From Sphingobium algorifonticola (lineage in GTDB: Bacteria; Pseudomonadota; Alphaproteobacteria; Sphingomonadales; Sphingomonadaceae): a stretch of 64,000 nt of DNA. Shown in pieces: positions 36,305 to 44,333 of the stretch. A program made the position numbers and the translations under genes. Within the stretch, counting starts at the first letter, position 1. Every line of letters begins with the position of its first letter. The DNA lies in the NCBI RefSeq assembly GCF_004005485.1, contig NZ_RZUL01000003.1, positions 186,001 to 250,000 on the forward strand. Direction: 5' to 3'. Under the pieces are notes generated by a model. That model was not told the origin of the DNA. It did not search any database and worked only from the letters and a program-made list of their open reading frames with translations.

Positions 36305-38242
36305 CTATTCGACAGCCGCCACCACCCGCGCCAGCACCGCCCCCTCGCTCACCTGCCCGCCTTCGCTGGCATCAAGGTCCGCCACCGTCCCGTCATAAGG
36401 CGCGACGAGGCTATGCTCCATCTTCATCGCCTCCAGCGTCAGCAGCTTCTGCCCCTTGGTTACTGTTTCGCCTTCGGACACGAGCAGCGCGATGATGCGG
36501 CCGGGCATGGGGGAGATGATCGCGCCGTCTGAAGCTGCGCCTGCGGCACCGCCTTCCGTACGGTCCGGCGCAATCGCGAAAACCCGTCCGTCATAGACGC
36601 CTGAAAGGATCACATCACCGCTCGCGTCGATCCACGCGGGGAAATCCTCCCATGGATCGTTCACCGTAGCCACATAAGGCGCGCCATCCACACGCAGATG
36701 CACGTCGCGATTCATGGGCGCATTCAGCCGGAACGAAAGCAAACCCGTCCGCAGACGGCGTTGCGCTTCATACCGTCCGGTCAGGCCGGTGCCGGTCTGG
36801 CTTAGGGCACCCCTACTGGCAGCCATGATGCAAGCCATCGCGCCTGCATGCACGACATCCTCCGGCGGGGCATCATCTGGCATAAGGGCATCGCCGCGCT
36901 GTGCGATAAGCCCGGTATCGAGATCGGCAGCAAGAAAACGCGGATCGTCGAGGCATGCCGCCAGAAATGCCGCGTTGGTCTTGACCGGCCATATCCGTGT
37001 CTCGGTGCATGCCTGACGCAGGGCGGCAGCGGCGGCGTCGCGATCATGGCCCCATGCGACAAGCTTGGCGATCATCGGATCGTAAAAGGGGCTGACATCC
37101 GCGCCTTCCACCACGCCTGTTTCGACGCGCACACGATCGTCAGGCAGGATCATATAGTCGAGCCGCCCCACGCTCGGCAAAAAGCCTTTAGCCGGATCCT
37201 CCGCATAGAGCCGCGCTTCCATCGCCCAGCCGTTGATCGACAGTTCATCCTGCCGCTTGGGCAACACTTCCCCACTCGCCACGCGCAACTGCCATTCGAC
37301 CAGATCGACGCCAGTGATTTCCTCCGTCACGGGATGTTCGACCTGCAACCGGGTGTTCATTTCCATGAACCACACGCGGTCGGCTTCAATAAATCCCTTG
37401 GACCCGTCGGCGATGAACTCGATCGTCCCAGCGCCGACATAATCGACCGCTTTGGCGGCACGAACGGCAGCGGCGCAAATAAGACTGCGGGTATATTCGG
37501 TAATACCGGGCGCGGGCGCTTCCTCGATCACCTTCTGATGCCGCCGCTGGAGCGAGCAATCGCGCTCGAACAGGTGGACGACATTGCCATGCGTATCGCC
37601 GAACACCTGCACTTCGATATGGCGCGGATTGGTAATCCATTTTTCCAGCAGCACCTGATCGTTGCCGAAGCTGGACGCCGCTTCCCGCTGGCAGGAGAGC
37701 AGCGCATCGGCAAAGTCCGCCGCGCTATCGACCTTCCGCATCCCCTTGCCGCCGCCACCCGCGACCGCCTTGATGAGCACGGGATAGCCGATTGCCTCCG
37801 CTTCGGTGCTCAGCCGCTCGAACGACTGGTCCGCGCCCAGATAGCCCGGCGTCACCGGCACGCCCGCCGCGATCATCCGTTCCTTGGCCGCGTCTTTCAG
37901 CCCCATGGCGCGGATGCTGTCCGGCCTCGGCCCCACCCAGATCAGCCCCGCATCGATCACGGCCTGCGCGAAATCGGCATTTTCGGACAGGAAACCGTAA
38001 CCCGGATGGATCGCCTCCGCGCCGGTGGCCCTGGCGGCGGCGATGATCTTCTCCCCCACCAAATAGCTTTCGCGCGCGGGCGACGGACCGATATGCACCG
38101 CCTCGTCCGCCTGTCGCACATGCAGCGCCTTTGCGTCGGCATCGGAATAGACTGCGACCGTGCGGATACCCATCGCCCCCGCCGTGCGGATGATGCGACA
38201 GGCAATCTCGCCGCGATTGGCGATAAGGAGGGACTGGATCAT
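36305..38242 (-). CDS. mccA: 3-methylcrotonyl-CoA carboxylase, biotin-containing alpha subunit
   Basis: ATP-dependent biotin carboxylase that charges its own biotin for carboxylation of 3-methylcrotonyl-CoA in leucine breakdown. The 645-residue product has the biotin carboxylase part (LIANRGEIACRIIRTA, ATP-grasp loop AVAGGGGKGMRKV, EMNTRLQVEHPVTE), a middle domain, and a C-terminal biotinyl domain with the biotin lysine in LEAMKMEHS. The beta-subunit and isovaleryl-CoA dehydrogenase genes upstream on the strand favour methylcrotonyl- over propionyl-CoA as substrate. The ATG at 38242 overlaps the stop of the NTF2-like gene (ATGA). Confidence 0.9.
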   Translation of the reverse strand: MIQSLLIANRGEIACRIIRTAGAMGIRTVAVYSDADAKALHVRQADEAVHIGPSPARESYLVGEKIIAAARATGAEAIHPGYGFLSENADFAQAVIDAGLIWVGPRPDSIRAMGLKDAAKERMIAAGVPVTPGYLGADQSFERLSTEAEAIGYPVLIKAVAGGGGKGMRKVDSAADFADALLSCQREAASSFGNDQVLLEKWITNPRHIEVQVFGDTHGNVVHLFERDCSLQRRHQKVIEEAPAPGITEYTRSLICAAAVRAAKAVDYVGAGTIEFIADGSKGFIEADRVWFMEMNTRLQVEHPVTEEITGVDLVEWQLRVASGEVLPKRQDELSINGWAMEARLYAEDPAKGFLPSVGRLDYMILPDDRVRVETGVVEGADVSPFYDPMIAKLVAWGHDRDAAAAALRQACTETRIWPVKTNAAFLAACLDDPRFLAADLDTGLIAQRGDALMPDDAPPEDVVHAGAMACIMAASRGALSQTGTGLTGRYEAQRRLRTGLLSFRLNAPMNRDVHLRVDGAPYVATVNDPWEDFPAWIDASGDVILSGVYDGRVFAIAPDRTEGGAAGAASDGAIISPMPGRIIALLVSEGETVTKGQKLLTLEAMKMEHSLVAPYDGTVADLDASEGGQVSEGAVLARVVAAVE

Positions 38243-38700
38243 GGCGCTTCGCAGGCTTTCATGTTGGACGAAAACGTCAGGTTCATCACTTTCCAGGCCT
38301 TCTGTTCGCGCACCAGATCGAAATGGTCGTAGCCGCAATTGACGAGTTTCCCGCCCGCCACGACCGTGAACCGCGCCCAGACGACCGCCACATCCTGATC
38401 CACATGCACGACAGGATCGAAAATGCGCTCCTCAAACGCCGTCTCCGGCTTCATCCGCGCGGCAAACTGCGCCCAGCTTTGCTTGCGCACCGCCCCGTCA
38501 GCGCCTCGGCCCGGCGCTGTCACCCAACCATCGGGATACACATGGCGCAACAGGGCAGTCGCATCACCTGTTTCGAGGGCTGCGAAAATGGCGTTGACGG
38601 GGGCGAGAATTGCCGCCTGCTGTTCGGACGGTACCTGTCGAGCGGGCAACGCTTGGGCGCTTAAGACCAACCAGAGAAACAGGGTTAAGAGCTTTTTCAT
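38239..38700 (-). CDS. Exported NTF2-like (SnoaL/DUF4440-type) protein
   Basis: The 153-residue product begins with a signal peptide (MKKLLTLFLWLVLSAQALPA) followed by one NTF2-like cone domain (about residues 30-150; AALETGDATALLRHVYPDGWVTAP, DVAVVWARFTV and CGYDHFDLVREQKAWKVMNLTF). This is the layout of small secreted proteins with an NTF2-like domain that are widely annotated but rarely characterised. It overlaps the mccA start by four bases, so it is transcribed with leucine degradation genes, although it has no known part in that pathway. Confidence 0.8.
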   Translation of the reverse strand: MKKLLTLFLWLVLSAQALPARQVPSEQQAAILAPVNAIFAALETGDATALLRHVYPDGWVTAPGRGADGAVRKQSWAQFAARMKPETAFEERIFDPVVHVDQDVAVVWARFTVVAGGKLVNCGYDHFDLVREQKAWKVMNLTFSSNMKACEAP

Positions 38701-38780
38701 ATTCCTGACTCCTCAGCATTGGTCAGTGCAAAAGATCCACCGCTCTGCTGTGCGTTATCCGCGTGCGGCTTATCCGATTT

Positions 38781-39260
38781 TCAAGAGACGCGCCGAAAAA
38801 CGGCTATCCCAACTATCCCGCCTACAAACCCGCCAACGATAATCGCTTGCCAAACTGACATGCTGGAAAGCTCGCCCGCAACGACGCCATATTCCATGAC
38901 CATTGCCCCCACAGACCCATAATAGGCGCCGCCTAGCAACCAGAAGCGACGTAACAATGCTACCGATAGAGTTATAGTCGAGGCGAAGATGACCAAGCTC
39001 GCGACAAAGGCAGAACTATGGTAGTCGGCCTGCTCCATCGCTTGGTAAGCGATAATTGCTAGCCAGGCGCAAGGCACGATGACTGGCAAGTAGATCGCGA
39101 GATACAGGATTCCTAAACAGCCGTCACTGCTACTGCCGGACGAAGCGATGGCTGCACCCTCTGCGGGTTTGTTTTCGCCATTTCTAGGTTCGTATCCTGC
39201 GGGCCGATAACGCCAGTCTTTGAAATCAACGTCGTGTTGTTTCTGATGCCCCTCGTTCAT
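38781..39260 (-). CDS. Small membrane protein of unknown function
   Basis: I do not recognise this 159-residue protein. The first 45 residues are hydrophilic; three or four hydrophobic segments follow (ILYLAIYLPVIVPCAWLAIIAY; FVASLVIFASTITLSVALL; GGAYYGSVGAMVMEYGVVAG; AIIVGGFVGGIVGIAVF), so it should sit in the inner membrane. The start is the ATG at 39260, with GGGGGA upstream. Base composition is visibly lower in GC than the flanking genes: lines I counted were about 48-57 percent, against clearly higher values in mccA and mccB. It lies 14 bases downstream of mccB and looks inserted into the leucine operon. Confidence 0.65.
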   Translation of the reverse strand: MNEGHQKQHDVDFKDWRYRPAGYEPRNGENKPAEGAAIASSGSSSDGCLGILYLAIYLPVIVPCAWLAIIAYQAMEQADYHSSAFVASLVIFASTITLSVALLRRFWLLGGAYYGSVGAMVMEYGVVAGELSSMSVWQAIIVGGFVGGIVGIAVFRRVS

Positions 39261-39274
39261 CACTTCCCCCGTCA

Positions 39275-40876
39275 TTACATCCTGAACACGCCAAAGTGCG
39301 CCCGCTCGGGCACCGGCGCATTCAGTGTAGCAGCAAACGCCAGTCCCAGCACATCGCGCGTCTGCGCCGGATCGATCACCCCGTCGTCCCACAGCCGTGC
39401 CGTCGCGTAATAGGGGTTGCCTTCGTCCTCATATTTCTGCCGCACCGGGGCCTTGAACGCTTCGGCTTCCTCCGGCGTCCACTCCGCCGCATCGCGATGC
39501 ACCGTCGCCAGCACGGATGCCGCCTGCTCCCCGCCCATCACGCTGATCCGCGCATTGGGCCAGGTGAAAAGAAAGCGCGGGGCATAGGCGCGGCCGCACA
39601 TGCCATAATTGCCCGCGCCGAAACTGCCGCCGATCAGCACGGTGATCTTCGGCACCTGCGCCGTCGCCACCGCCGTCACCAACTTCGCGCCATGCTTGGC
39701 GATGCCTTCGGCTTCATATTTGCCGCCGACCATGAAGCCGGAGATGTTCTGCAGGAACAGTAAAGGTATGCGCCGCTGGCAGGCCAGTTCAATGAAATGC
39801 GCGCCTTTGACGGCGCTCTCGCTGAACAGCACGCCGTTATTGGCGAGGATCGCGACCGGCATCCCCCAGATATGCGCAAAACCGCAGACGAGCGTGGTCC
39901 CGTACAGCGCCTTGAACTCGTGAAACTCCGACCCGTCCACGATCCGCGCGATGACTTCGCGCACATCATAGGGCGCGCGCACATCCTGCGGGATAATGCC
40001 GTACAGTTCCGCCGGATCATATTTCGGCGGGCGCGCCTCTTTCATCGCGATATCGGGGGTACGATCCTCGGGCAGCGTCGAAACAATGTCGCGCACGATC
40101 GTCAGGGCATGGGCGTCATTCTCCGCCACATGATCGACCACGCCGGACTTGCGCCCGTGCAGGTCGCCGCCGCCCAGATCCTCCGCCGTGATTTCCTCAC
40201 CCGTCGCCGCCTTCACCAGCGGCGGCCCGGCCAGAAAGATCGTCCCCTGATGGCGCACGATCACGCTTTCGTCCGACATGGCGGGCACATAGGCGCCACC
40301 CGCCGTACAGCTTCCCATGACGCAGGCAATCTGCGCAATGCCCATGCCGCTCATCTGCGCCTGATTGTAGAAGATGCGGCCGAAATGATCGCGATCGGGG
40401 AAAACTTCCGCCTGATGCGGCAGGTTCGCGCCGCCGCTGTCGACCAGATAGATGCAGGGCAGCCGGTTCGCCTGCGCGATTTCCTGCGCGCGCAGATGCT
40501 TCTTCACGGTCAGCGGATAATAAGTGCCGCCTTTGACCGTCGCATCGTTGCAGGCGATCATCACCTGCCGCCCCGACACGCGCCCGATCCCCGCGATAAT
40601 GCCGGCGCCGGGCACTTCATCGTCGTAGAGACCGTTGGCCGCCAATTGGCCGATTTCGAGGAACGGCGAACCGGGATCGAGCAGCCGCTCGACGCGATCG
40701 CGGGGCAGCAGCTTGCCGCGCGCCGTGTGACGTTCACGCGCCTTTTCCAAACCGCCGCGCGCGGTTTGCGCGACACGCGCATAGAGCGCATCGCGCAGAG
40801 CGATATTGTGCGCGGCATTGGCGCGGAAGGTTTCGCTGTCTGGCTGGACGGCAGTGGGGAGGACGGGGGCGGTCAT
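39275..40876 (-). CDS. mccB: 3-methylcrotonyl-CoA carboxylase, carboxyltransferase beta subunit
   Basis: Transfers carboxyl from biotin to 3-methylcrotonyl-CoA. The 533-residue product has the two-part crotonase-like carboxyltransferase fold: [42 protein letters not shown], the oxyanion-type loop [16 protein letters not shown] in the N-terminal half, and [25 protein letters not shown] in the C-terminal half. These features match acyl-CoA carboxylase beta chains, and the length fits MccB. The ATG at 40876 is chosen because upstream codons derive from the GC-rich repeat. ivd lies upstream across that repeat; mccA is two genes downstream. Confidence 0.93.
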   Translation of the reverse strand: MTAPVLPTAVQPDSETFRANAAHNIALRDALYARVAQTARGGLEKARERHTARGKLLPRDRVERLLDPGSPFLEIGQLAANGLYDDEVPGAGIIAGIGRVSGRQVMIACNDATVKGGTYYPLTVKKHLRAQEIAQANRLPCIYLVDSGGANLPHQAEVFPDRDHFGRIFYNQAQMSGMGIAQIACVMGSCTAGGAYVPAMSDESVIVRHQGTIFLAGPPLVKAATGEEITAEDLGGGDLHGRKSGVVDHVAENDAHALTIVRDIVSTLPEDRTPDIAMKEARPPKYDPAELYGIIPQDVRAPYDVREVIARIVDGSEFHEFKALYGTTLVCGFAHIWGMPVAILANNGVLFSESAVKGAHFIELACQRRIPLLFLQNISGFMVGGKYEAEGIAKHGAKLVTAVATAQVPKITVLIGGSFGAGNYGMCGRAYAPRFLFTWPNARISVMGGEQAASVLATVHRDAAEWTPEEAEAFKAPVRQKYEDEGNPYYATARLWDDGVIDPAQTRDVLGLAFAATLNAPVPERAHFGVFRM

Positions 40877-40880
40877 ATGG

Positions 40881-40980
40881 CTCCCCTCCCCTTCAGGGAA
40901 GGGGCCGGGGGTGGGGGCTGTAAATGCCTCGATGGGACATCCCCCACCCCAACCCCTCCCCTGAAGGGGAGGGGCTTTTT
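40881..40980. repeat. Inverted GC-rich repeat pair between ivd and mccB
   Basis: CTCCCCTCCCCTTCAGGG with a following GGGGCCGGGGGTGGGGG stretch faces CCCCCACCCC-AACCCCTCCCCTGAAGGGGAGGGG. The right unit alone forms the hairpin CCCCTCCC-CTGAA-GGGGAGGGG followed by TTTTT on the plus strand. It lies inside the apparent ivd-mccB operon, so it may modulate transcript processing between the two genes. It is a different sequence family from the GAAA-loop repeats elsewhere in the window. Confidence 0.7.
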
Positions 40981-40994
40981 CGCAAATCCCCCCA

Positions 40995-42152
40995 TCACGC
41001 CCCACCCCCGATCAATTCCCGCCCGATCAGCATCCGTCTGATTTCGTTGGTTCCCGCGCCGATGTCCAGCAGCTTGGCGTCGCGCAGATAGCGTTCTACC
41101 GGCCAGTCCTTCGTATAGCCCGCGCCGCCCAGCGCCTGCACCGCCTCCAGCGCCACTTTCACGGCGTTCTCGCTGGCGAGCAGGATCGCGCCCGCCGCAT
41201 CGAAGCGCGTCGTGCGCCCCGCGTCGCAGGATTTCGCGACAGCGTAGACATAGGCGCGGGCGGAATTGAGCGCGACATACATGTCGGCGACCTTCGCCTG
41301 CATCAGCTGGAACGTACCGATCGGCTGGCCGAATTGCTTGCGTTCGCGGACATAGGGAATGACGGTATCGAGACAGGCCTGCATGATGCCCAGCTGGATA
41401 CCCGCCAGCACCGCGCGCTCATAATCCAGGCCGCTCATCAGCACGCCGACACCACCGCCCGCCGGGCCCATCACATTTTCGTCCGGCACGAAGCAGTCGT
41501 CGAACACCAGTTCGGCGGTCGGCGATCCGCGCATGCCCATTTTGTCGATCTTCTGCCCGATCGAAAAGCCCACGAAATCCCTTTCGATCAGGAAGGCGGT
41601 GATGCCGCGCGATCCCGCCGCGCTGTCGGACTTGGCATAGACGACCAGCGTGTCGGCATAGGCCGCGTTGGTGATCCAGAACTTAGTGCCGTTGAGCCGC
41701 CAGCCCCCATCCACGCGATCGGCCTTCAGCTTCATGCCCACGACATCGGAGCCTGCGCCCGCTTCCGACATCGCAAGGCTGCCGACATGCGCGCCCGATA
41801 TCAGCGGCGGCAGATATTTCGCCTTCTGCGCCGCACTGCCCCAGCGCGCGATCTGGTTGATGCACAAATTGCTGTGTGCGCCATAGGAAAGTCCAACCGA
41901 AGCAGACGCCCGCGACACTTCCTCGCACGCAACCACATGCTCCAGATAGCCGAGGCCCAAGCCGCCATCGCTTTCCGGCACAGTGATGCCGTGCAGGCCG
42001 AGTTCCCCCATGGCAGGCCACAGGTCGCGCGGAAACCAGTCGTCGGCGTCCACCTTCGCCGCAATCGGCGCAATTTGCTCGGTGGCGAAGCGGCGTGTCG
42101 TCTCGCGGATCATGTCGGCGTTTTCGCCCAGCGCGAAATCGAAATCGGTCAT
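40995..42152 (-). CDS. ivd: Isovaleryl-CoA dehydrogenase
   Basis: FAD acyl-CoA dehydrogenase that oxidises isovaleryl-CoA to 3-methylcrotonyl-CoA, the substrate of the carboxylase encoded downstream. The 385-residue product has [17 protein letters not shown], the region GTKFWITNA, the catalytic glutamate in [33 protein letters not shown] and [17 protein letters not shown]. Of two in-frame ATGs, the one at 42152 lies eight bases from AGGAG and is preferred over the one at 42158. Electrons would go to electron transfer flavoprotein and then to etfQO in this window. It diverges from a LysR gene, which may control it. Confidence 0.92.
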   Translation of the reverse strand: MTDFDFALGENADMIRETTRRFATEQIAPIAAKVDADDWFPRDLWPAMGELGLHGITVPESDGGLGLGYLEHVVACEEVSRASASVGLSYGAHSNLCINQIARWGSAAQKAKYLPPLISGAHVGSLAMSEAGAGSDVVGMKLKADRVDGGWRLNGTKFWITNAAYADTLVVYAKSDSAAGSRGITAFLIERDFVGFSIGQKIDKMGMRGSPTAELVFDDCFVPDENVMGPAGGGVGVLMSGLDYERAVLAGIQLGIMQACLDTVIPYVRERKQFGQPIGTFQLMQAKVADMYVALNSARAYVYAVAKSCDAGRTTRFDAAGAILLASENAVKVALEAVQALGGAGYTKDWPVERYLRDAKLLDIGAGTNEIRRMLIGRELIGGGA

Positions 42153-42205
42153 GCGCATCTCTCCTGTTTCCAGCCAGGATAGCGCGCTTTGCGATGCAAG
42201 AAAAA

Positions 42206-42232
42206 TTGAAAGACAGCGAAAGAGTGTATAGA
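42206..42232 (+). promoter_or_regulatory. Possible sigma-70 promoter of the LysR gene
   Basis: TTGAAA and TATAGA are separated by 15 bases. The -10-like element ends only eight bases before the ATG and no Shine-Dalgarno is present, so the transcript would start at or next to the start codon and be leaderless. Confidence 0.4.
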
Positions 42233-42240
42233 CCTGATCT

Positions 42241-43113
42241 ATGATCGATCGTTATCTGCTGCGCTATTTTCTGGCGGTCGTCGACCATGGCACATTTTCC
42301 CGCGCGGCGGCGCATTGCAACGTGTCGCAGCCCACACTGTCGGTCGGTATCGCGAAGCTGGAACGGCTGCTGGCCGCGCCGCTGTTCGTCCGGTCCAATC
42401 AGCGGGTCCGATTGACCGATGCCGGCACCCGATTTCTGGTGCATGCGCGCCGCATCGAAAGCGAGTTCATGGCGGCGGCGCAGGCCGTGGTCGGCAGCGA
42501 TAGGATGCCGCTGCTGCGGATCGGCTGGCTGGGCAGCGTGGCAAGCCATCTGCTCGCCCCGGCCGTCCGCACCACCGCGCAGGCTGGCCACCCGATCGAG
42601 ATGGTCGAAGGCAGCGAGCGCGAATTGCTGGGGTTCCTGGCGCGCGGGCGGATCGATGTGGCGCTTTCCCTGGTGGAACGCGGCGGCGATCGCTTTCTGG
42701 AAGAACCGTTGATGCGCGAAGGCTATGCGCTGGCGCTGCCTGCGACACATCGGCTGGCGGCGCAGGATGTGATCGCGGCCGAGGACATAGGCGGCGAGGT
42801 GATGATCGTGCGGCGGCATTGCGAAGTGCTGTCCGAAACCAGTCGCCACTTCACCGAACGCGGCATCCGCCCGCATTTCGCCTTTCGCTCGACGCAGGAT
42901 GACCGGGTGCTGGCGATGATCGGCGCAGGGCTTGGCCTGACCGTCATGCCGCAAAGCCATGTCGCACCCGATGTGGTGCGCCCGGCGCTGGCGGGCTTTG
43001 CGGTGCGCCGCGCGGTCGGCCTGCTCTACGGCGCACAGGCCGAACGATGGCGGGATGACCCTCACCCGTTTCTGGATGCCGTCCGCGCGAATCTTTCCAT
43101 TTTCGGCAATTGA
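42241..43113 (+). CDS. LysR-family transcriptional regulator
   Basis: The 290-residue product has the N-terminal winged helix-turn-helix (LLRYFLAVVDHGTFSRAAAHCNVSQPTLSVGIAKLERLLAAPLFVR) split here only for naming, followed by a substrate-binding domain (about residues 90-290) with GYALALPATHRLA and GAGLGLTVMPQSHV. LysR regulators usually control a divergent gene; the neighbour here is ivd, 88 bases away, so control of leucine degradation is plausible. The effector is unknown. The ATG at 42241 has no visible ribosome binding site. A cytochrome c gene follows 31 bases downstream. Confidence 0.92.
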   Translation: MIDRYLLRYFLAVVDHGTFSRAAAHCNVSQPTLSVGIAKLERLLAAPLFVRSNQRVRLTDAGTRFLVHARRIESEFMAAAQAVVGSDRMPLLRIGWLGSVASHLLAPAVRTTAQAGHPIEMVEGSERELLGFLARGRIDVALSLVERGGDRFLEEPLMREGYALALPATHRLAAQDVIAAEDIGGEVMIVRRHCEVLSETSRHFTERGIRPHFAFRSTQDDRVLAMIGAGLGLTVMPQSHVAPDVVRPALAGFAVRRAVGLLYGAQAERWRDDPHPFLDAVRANLSIFGN

Positions 43114-43144
43114 CGCGCGAGGCGGAAACGCTAGGGTTTGGTGC

Positions 43145-43543
43145 ATGACCAATGAGAGCTTTTTCCGCGCCGCGCGCCTGCTTGCCTTGTCGGGCGCAGC
43201 GATTCTTTCCACCGTTCCAGCCTTCGCCGCCGGTGATGCGGTCGCAGGCAAGAAAAGTTTCGCGCAGTGCCAGATGTGCCATACGGCCGAAACCGGCGGG
43301 GCAAGCCGGATCGGTCCAAACCTGGCCGGTATTGTCGGGTCGAAAGCAGCATCGAAGCCGGGTTTCGCTTATTCTGCCGCGCTCAAGAAGACCGGCTGGA
43401 CCTGGAATGCCAAGACGCTGGACGCCTTTCTGAAAAAGCCCGCCGTCGCCGTGCCCGGCACGAAAATGATCTATGCGGGCATGCCGGATGATACGACGCG
43501 GGCGAACGTGATCGCCTATCTGGCGACGCTGAAAGCGAAATGA
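43145..43543 (+). CDS. Exported class I cytochrome c
   Basis: The 132-residue protein has a Sec signal peptide (cleavage near AFA-AGD, residue 27) and one c-type heme site CQMCH (about residues 40-44) with a later methionine ligand in GTKMIYAGM. The order and spacing fit small soluble class I cytochromes such as c2 or c552. It should carry electrons in the periplasm between the bc1 complex and a terminal oxidase or another acceptor. It follows the LysR gene closely but has no known link to it. The ATG is at 43145. Confidence 0.93.
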   Translation: MTNESFFRAARLLALSGAAILSTVPAFAAGDAVAGKKSFAQCQMCHTAETGGASRIGPNLAGIVGSKAASKPGFAYSAALKKTGWTWNAKTLDAFLKKPAVAVPGTKMIYAGMPDDTTRANVIAYLATLKAK

Positions 43544-43559
43544 TCCTGTCGGGCGGGGG

Positions 43560-44312
43560 TCAGAACCAGCCCGCCCATTTTGCCAGCATCCGCACGGCTA
43601 CATACAGGATGAGCACGGCGGTCACCCGGCGTACCAGCGATGCGGGCAACAGCCTGATGCCGATGATGCTGCCCAGTTGCCCGCCAATAAGCACCGCAAG
43701 ACCCAGCGGCCAATAAGACAGCAGTTCTGCCTCCAGCACCGGATCGGCGATTTTCATGATCTGACCGGCAAGGCCTGCGATCGAATTGACGAGAATGAAG
43801 ACGCTGGCGCAGGCCGCGATGCGCTTGGCCCGTGCCCAGCCGATCAGATGCATGACCGGCGCCAGGAAAATGCCGCCACCGATGCCGACAAGGCCGGAGA
43901 GCAGCCCGACGCCCGCCCCGATCAGCGGGGTGACGATACGGCTTTGGCTATCCGGCAGATCGTCGCGCCGCTCGGGCTGGAACAGCAAAAGCAGCCCCGC
44001 AATCAGCAGCGAGAGCCCAAGCAATCCCGTAAACAGGCTTTCGGAAATGGGTGTACGGCCGCCCAGCCAAGCCAGCGGCGCGGACAGCATCAATATCGGC
44101 CACAGCCGTCGCCATGGCACCAGCCCCGCCCGCGCGAAACGGATCGATCCCCCGGTTACGACAATGATGTTGCACAGCAAGGCGATTGCCGGGAGGATGC
44201 GATAATCGACACCCCATAGCGCGAGCAGCGCGTTGTAGGTCGATCCGCCGCCAAAGCCGACTGCTGCATAGAGCGCGGCCGTCAGGCCGAACAGCAGCGC
44301 CAGCACCGTCAT
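43560..44312 (-). CDS. TSUP-family permease (TauE/SafE type)
   Basis: A 250-residue inner-membrane protein with about eight hydrophobic segments and the family glycine motifs FGGGSTYNALLALWG in the first half and GVGLLSGLVGIGGGIFLAPVM in the second half. Members export sulfite, sulfoacetate or other small anions, and many are uncharacterised; no sulfur metabolism genes are next to it. It lies 21 bases downstream of secA on the same strand and converges with the cytochrome c gene. Confidence 0.88.
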   Translation of the reverse strand: MTVLALLFGLTAALYAAVGFGGGSTYNALLALWGVDYRILPAIALLCNIIVVTGGSIRFARAGLVPWRRLWPILMLSAPLAWLGGRTPISESLFTGLLGLSLLIAGLLLLFQPERRDDLPDSQSRIVTPLIGAGVGLLSGLVGIGGGIFLAPVMHLIGWARAKRIAACASVFILVNSIAGLAGQIMKIADPVLEAELLSYWPLGLAVLIGGQLGSIIGIRLLPASLVRRVTAVLILYVAVRMLAKWAGWF

Positions 44313-44333
44313 CCCAGCACCGTCATCGGCCTG

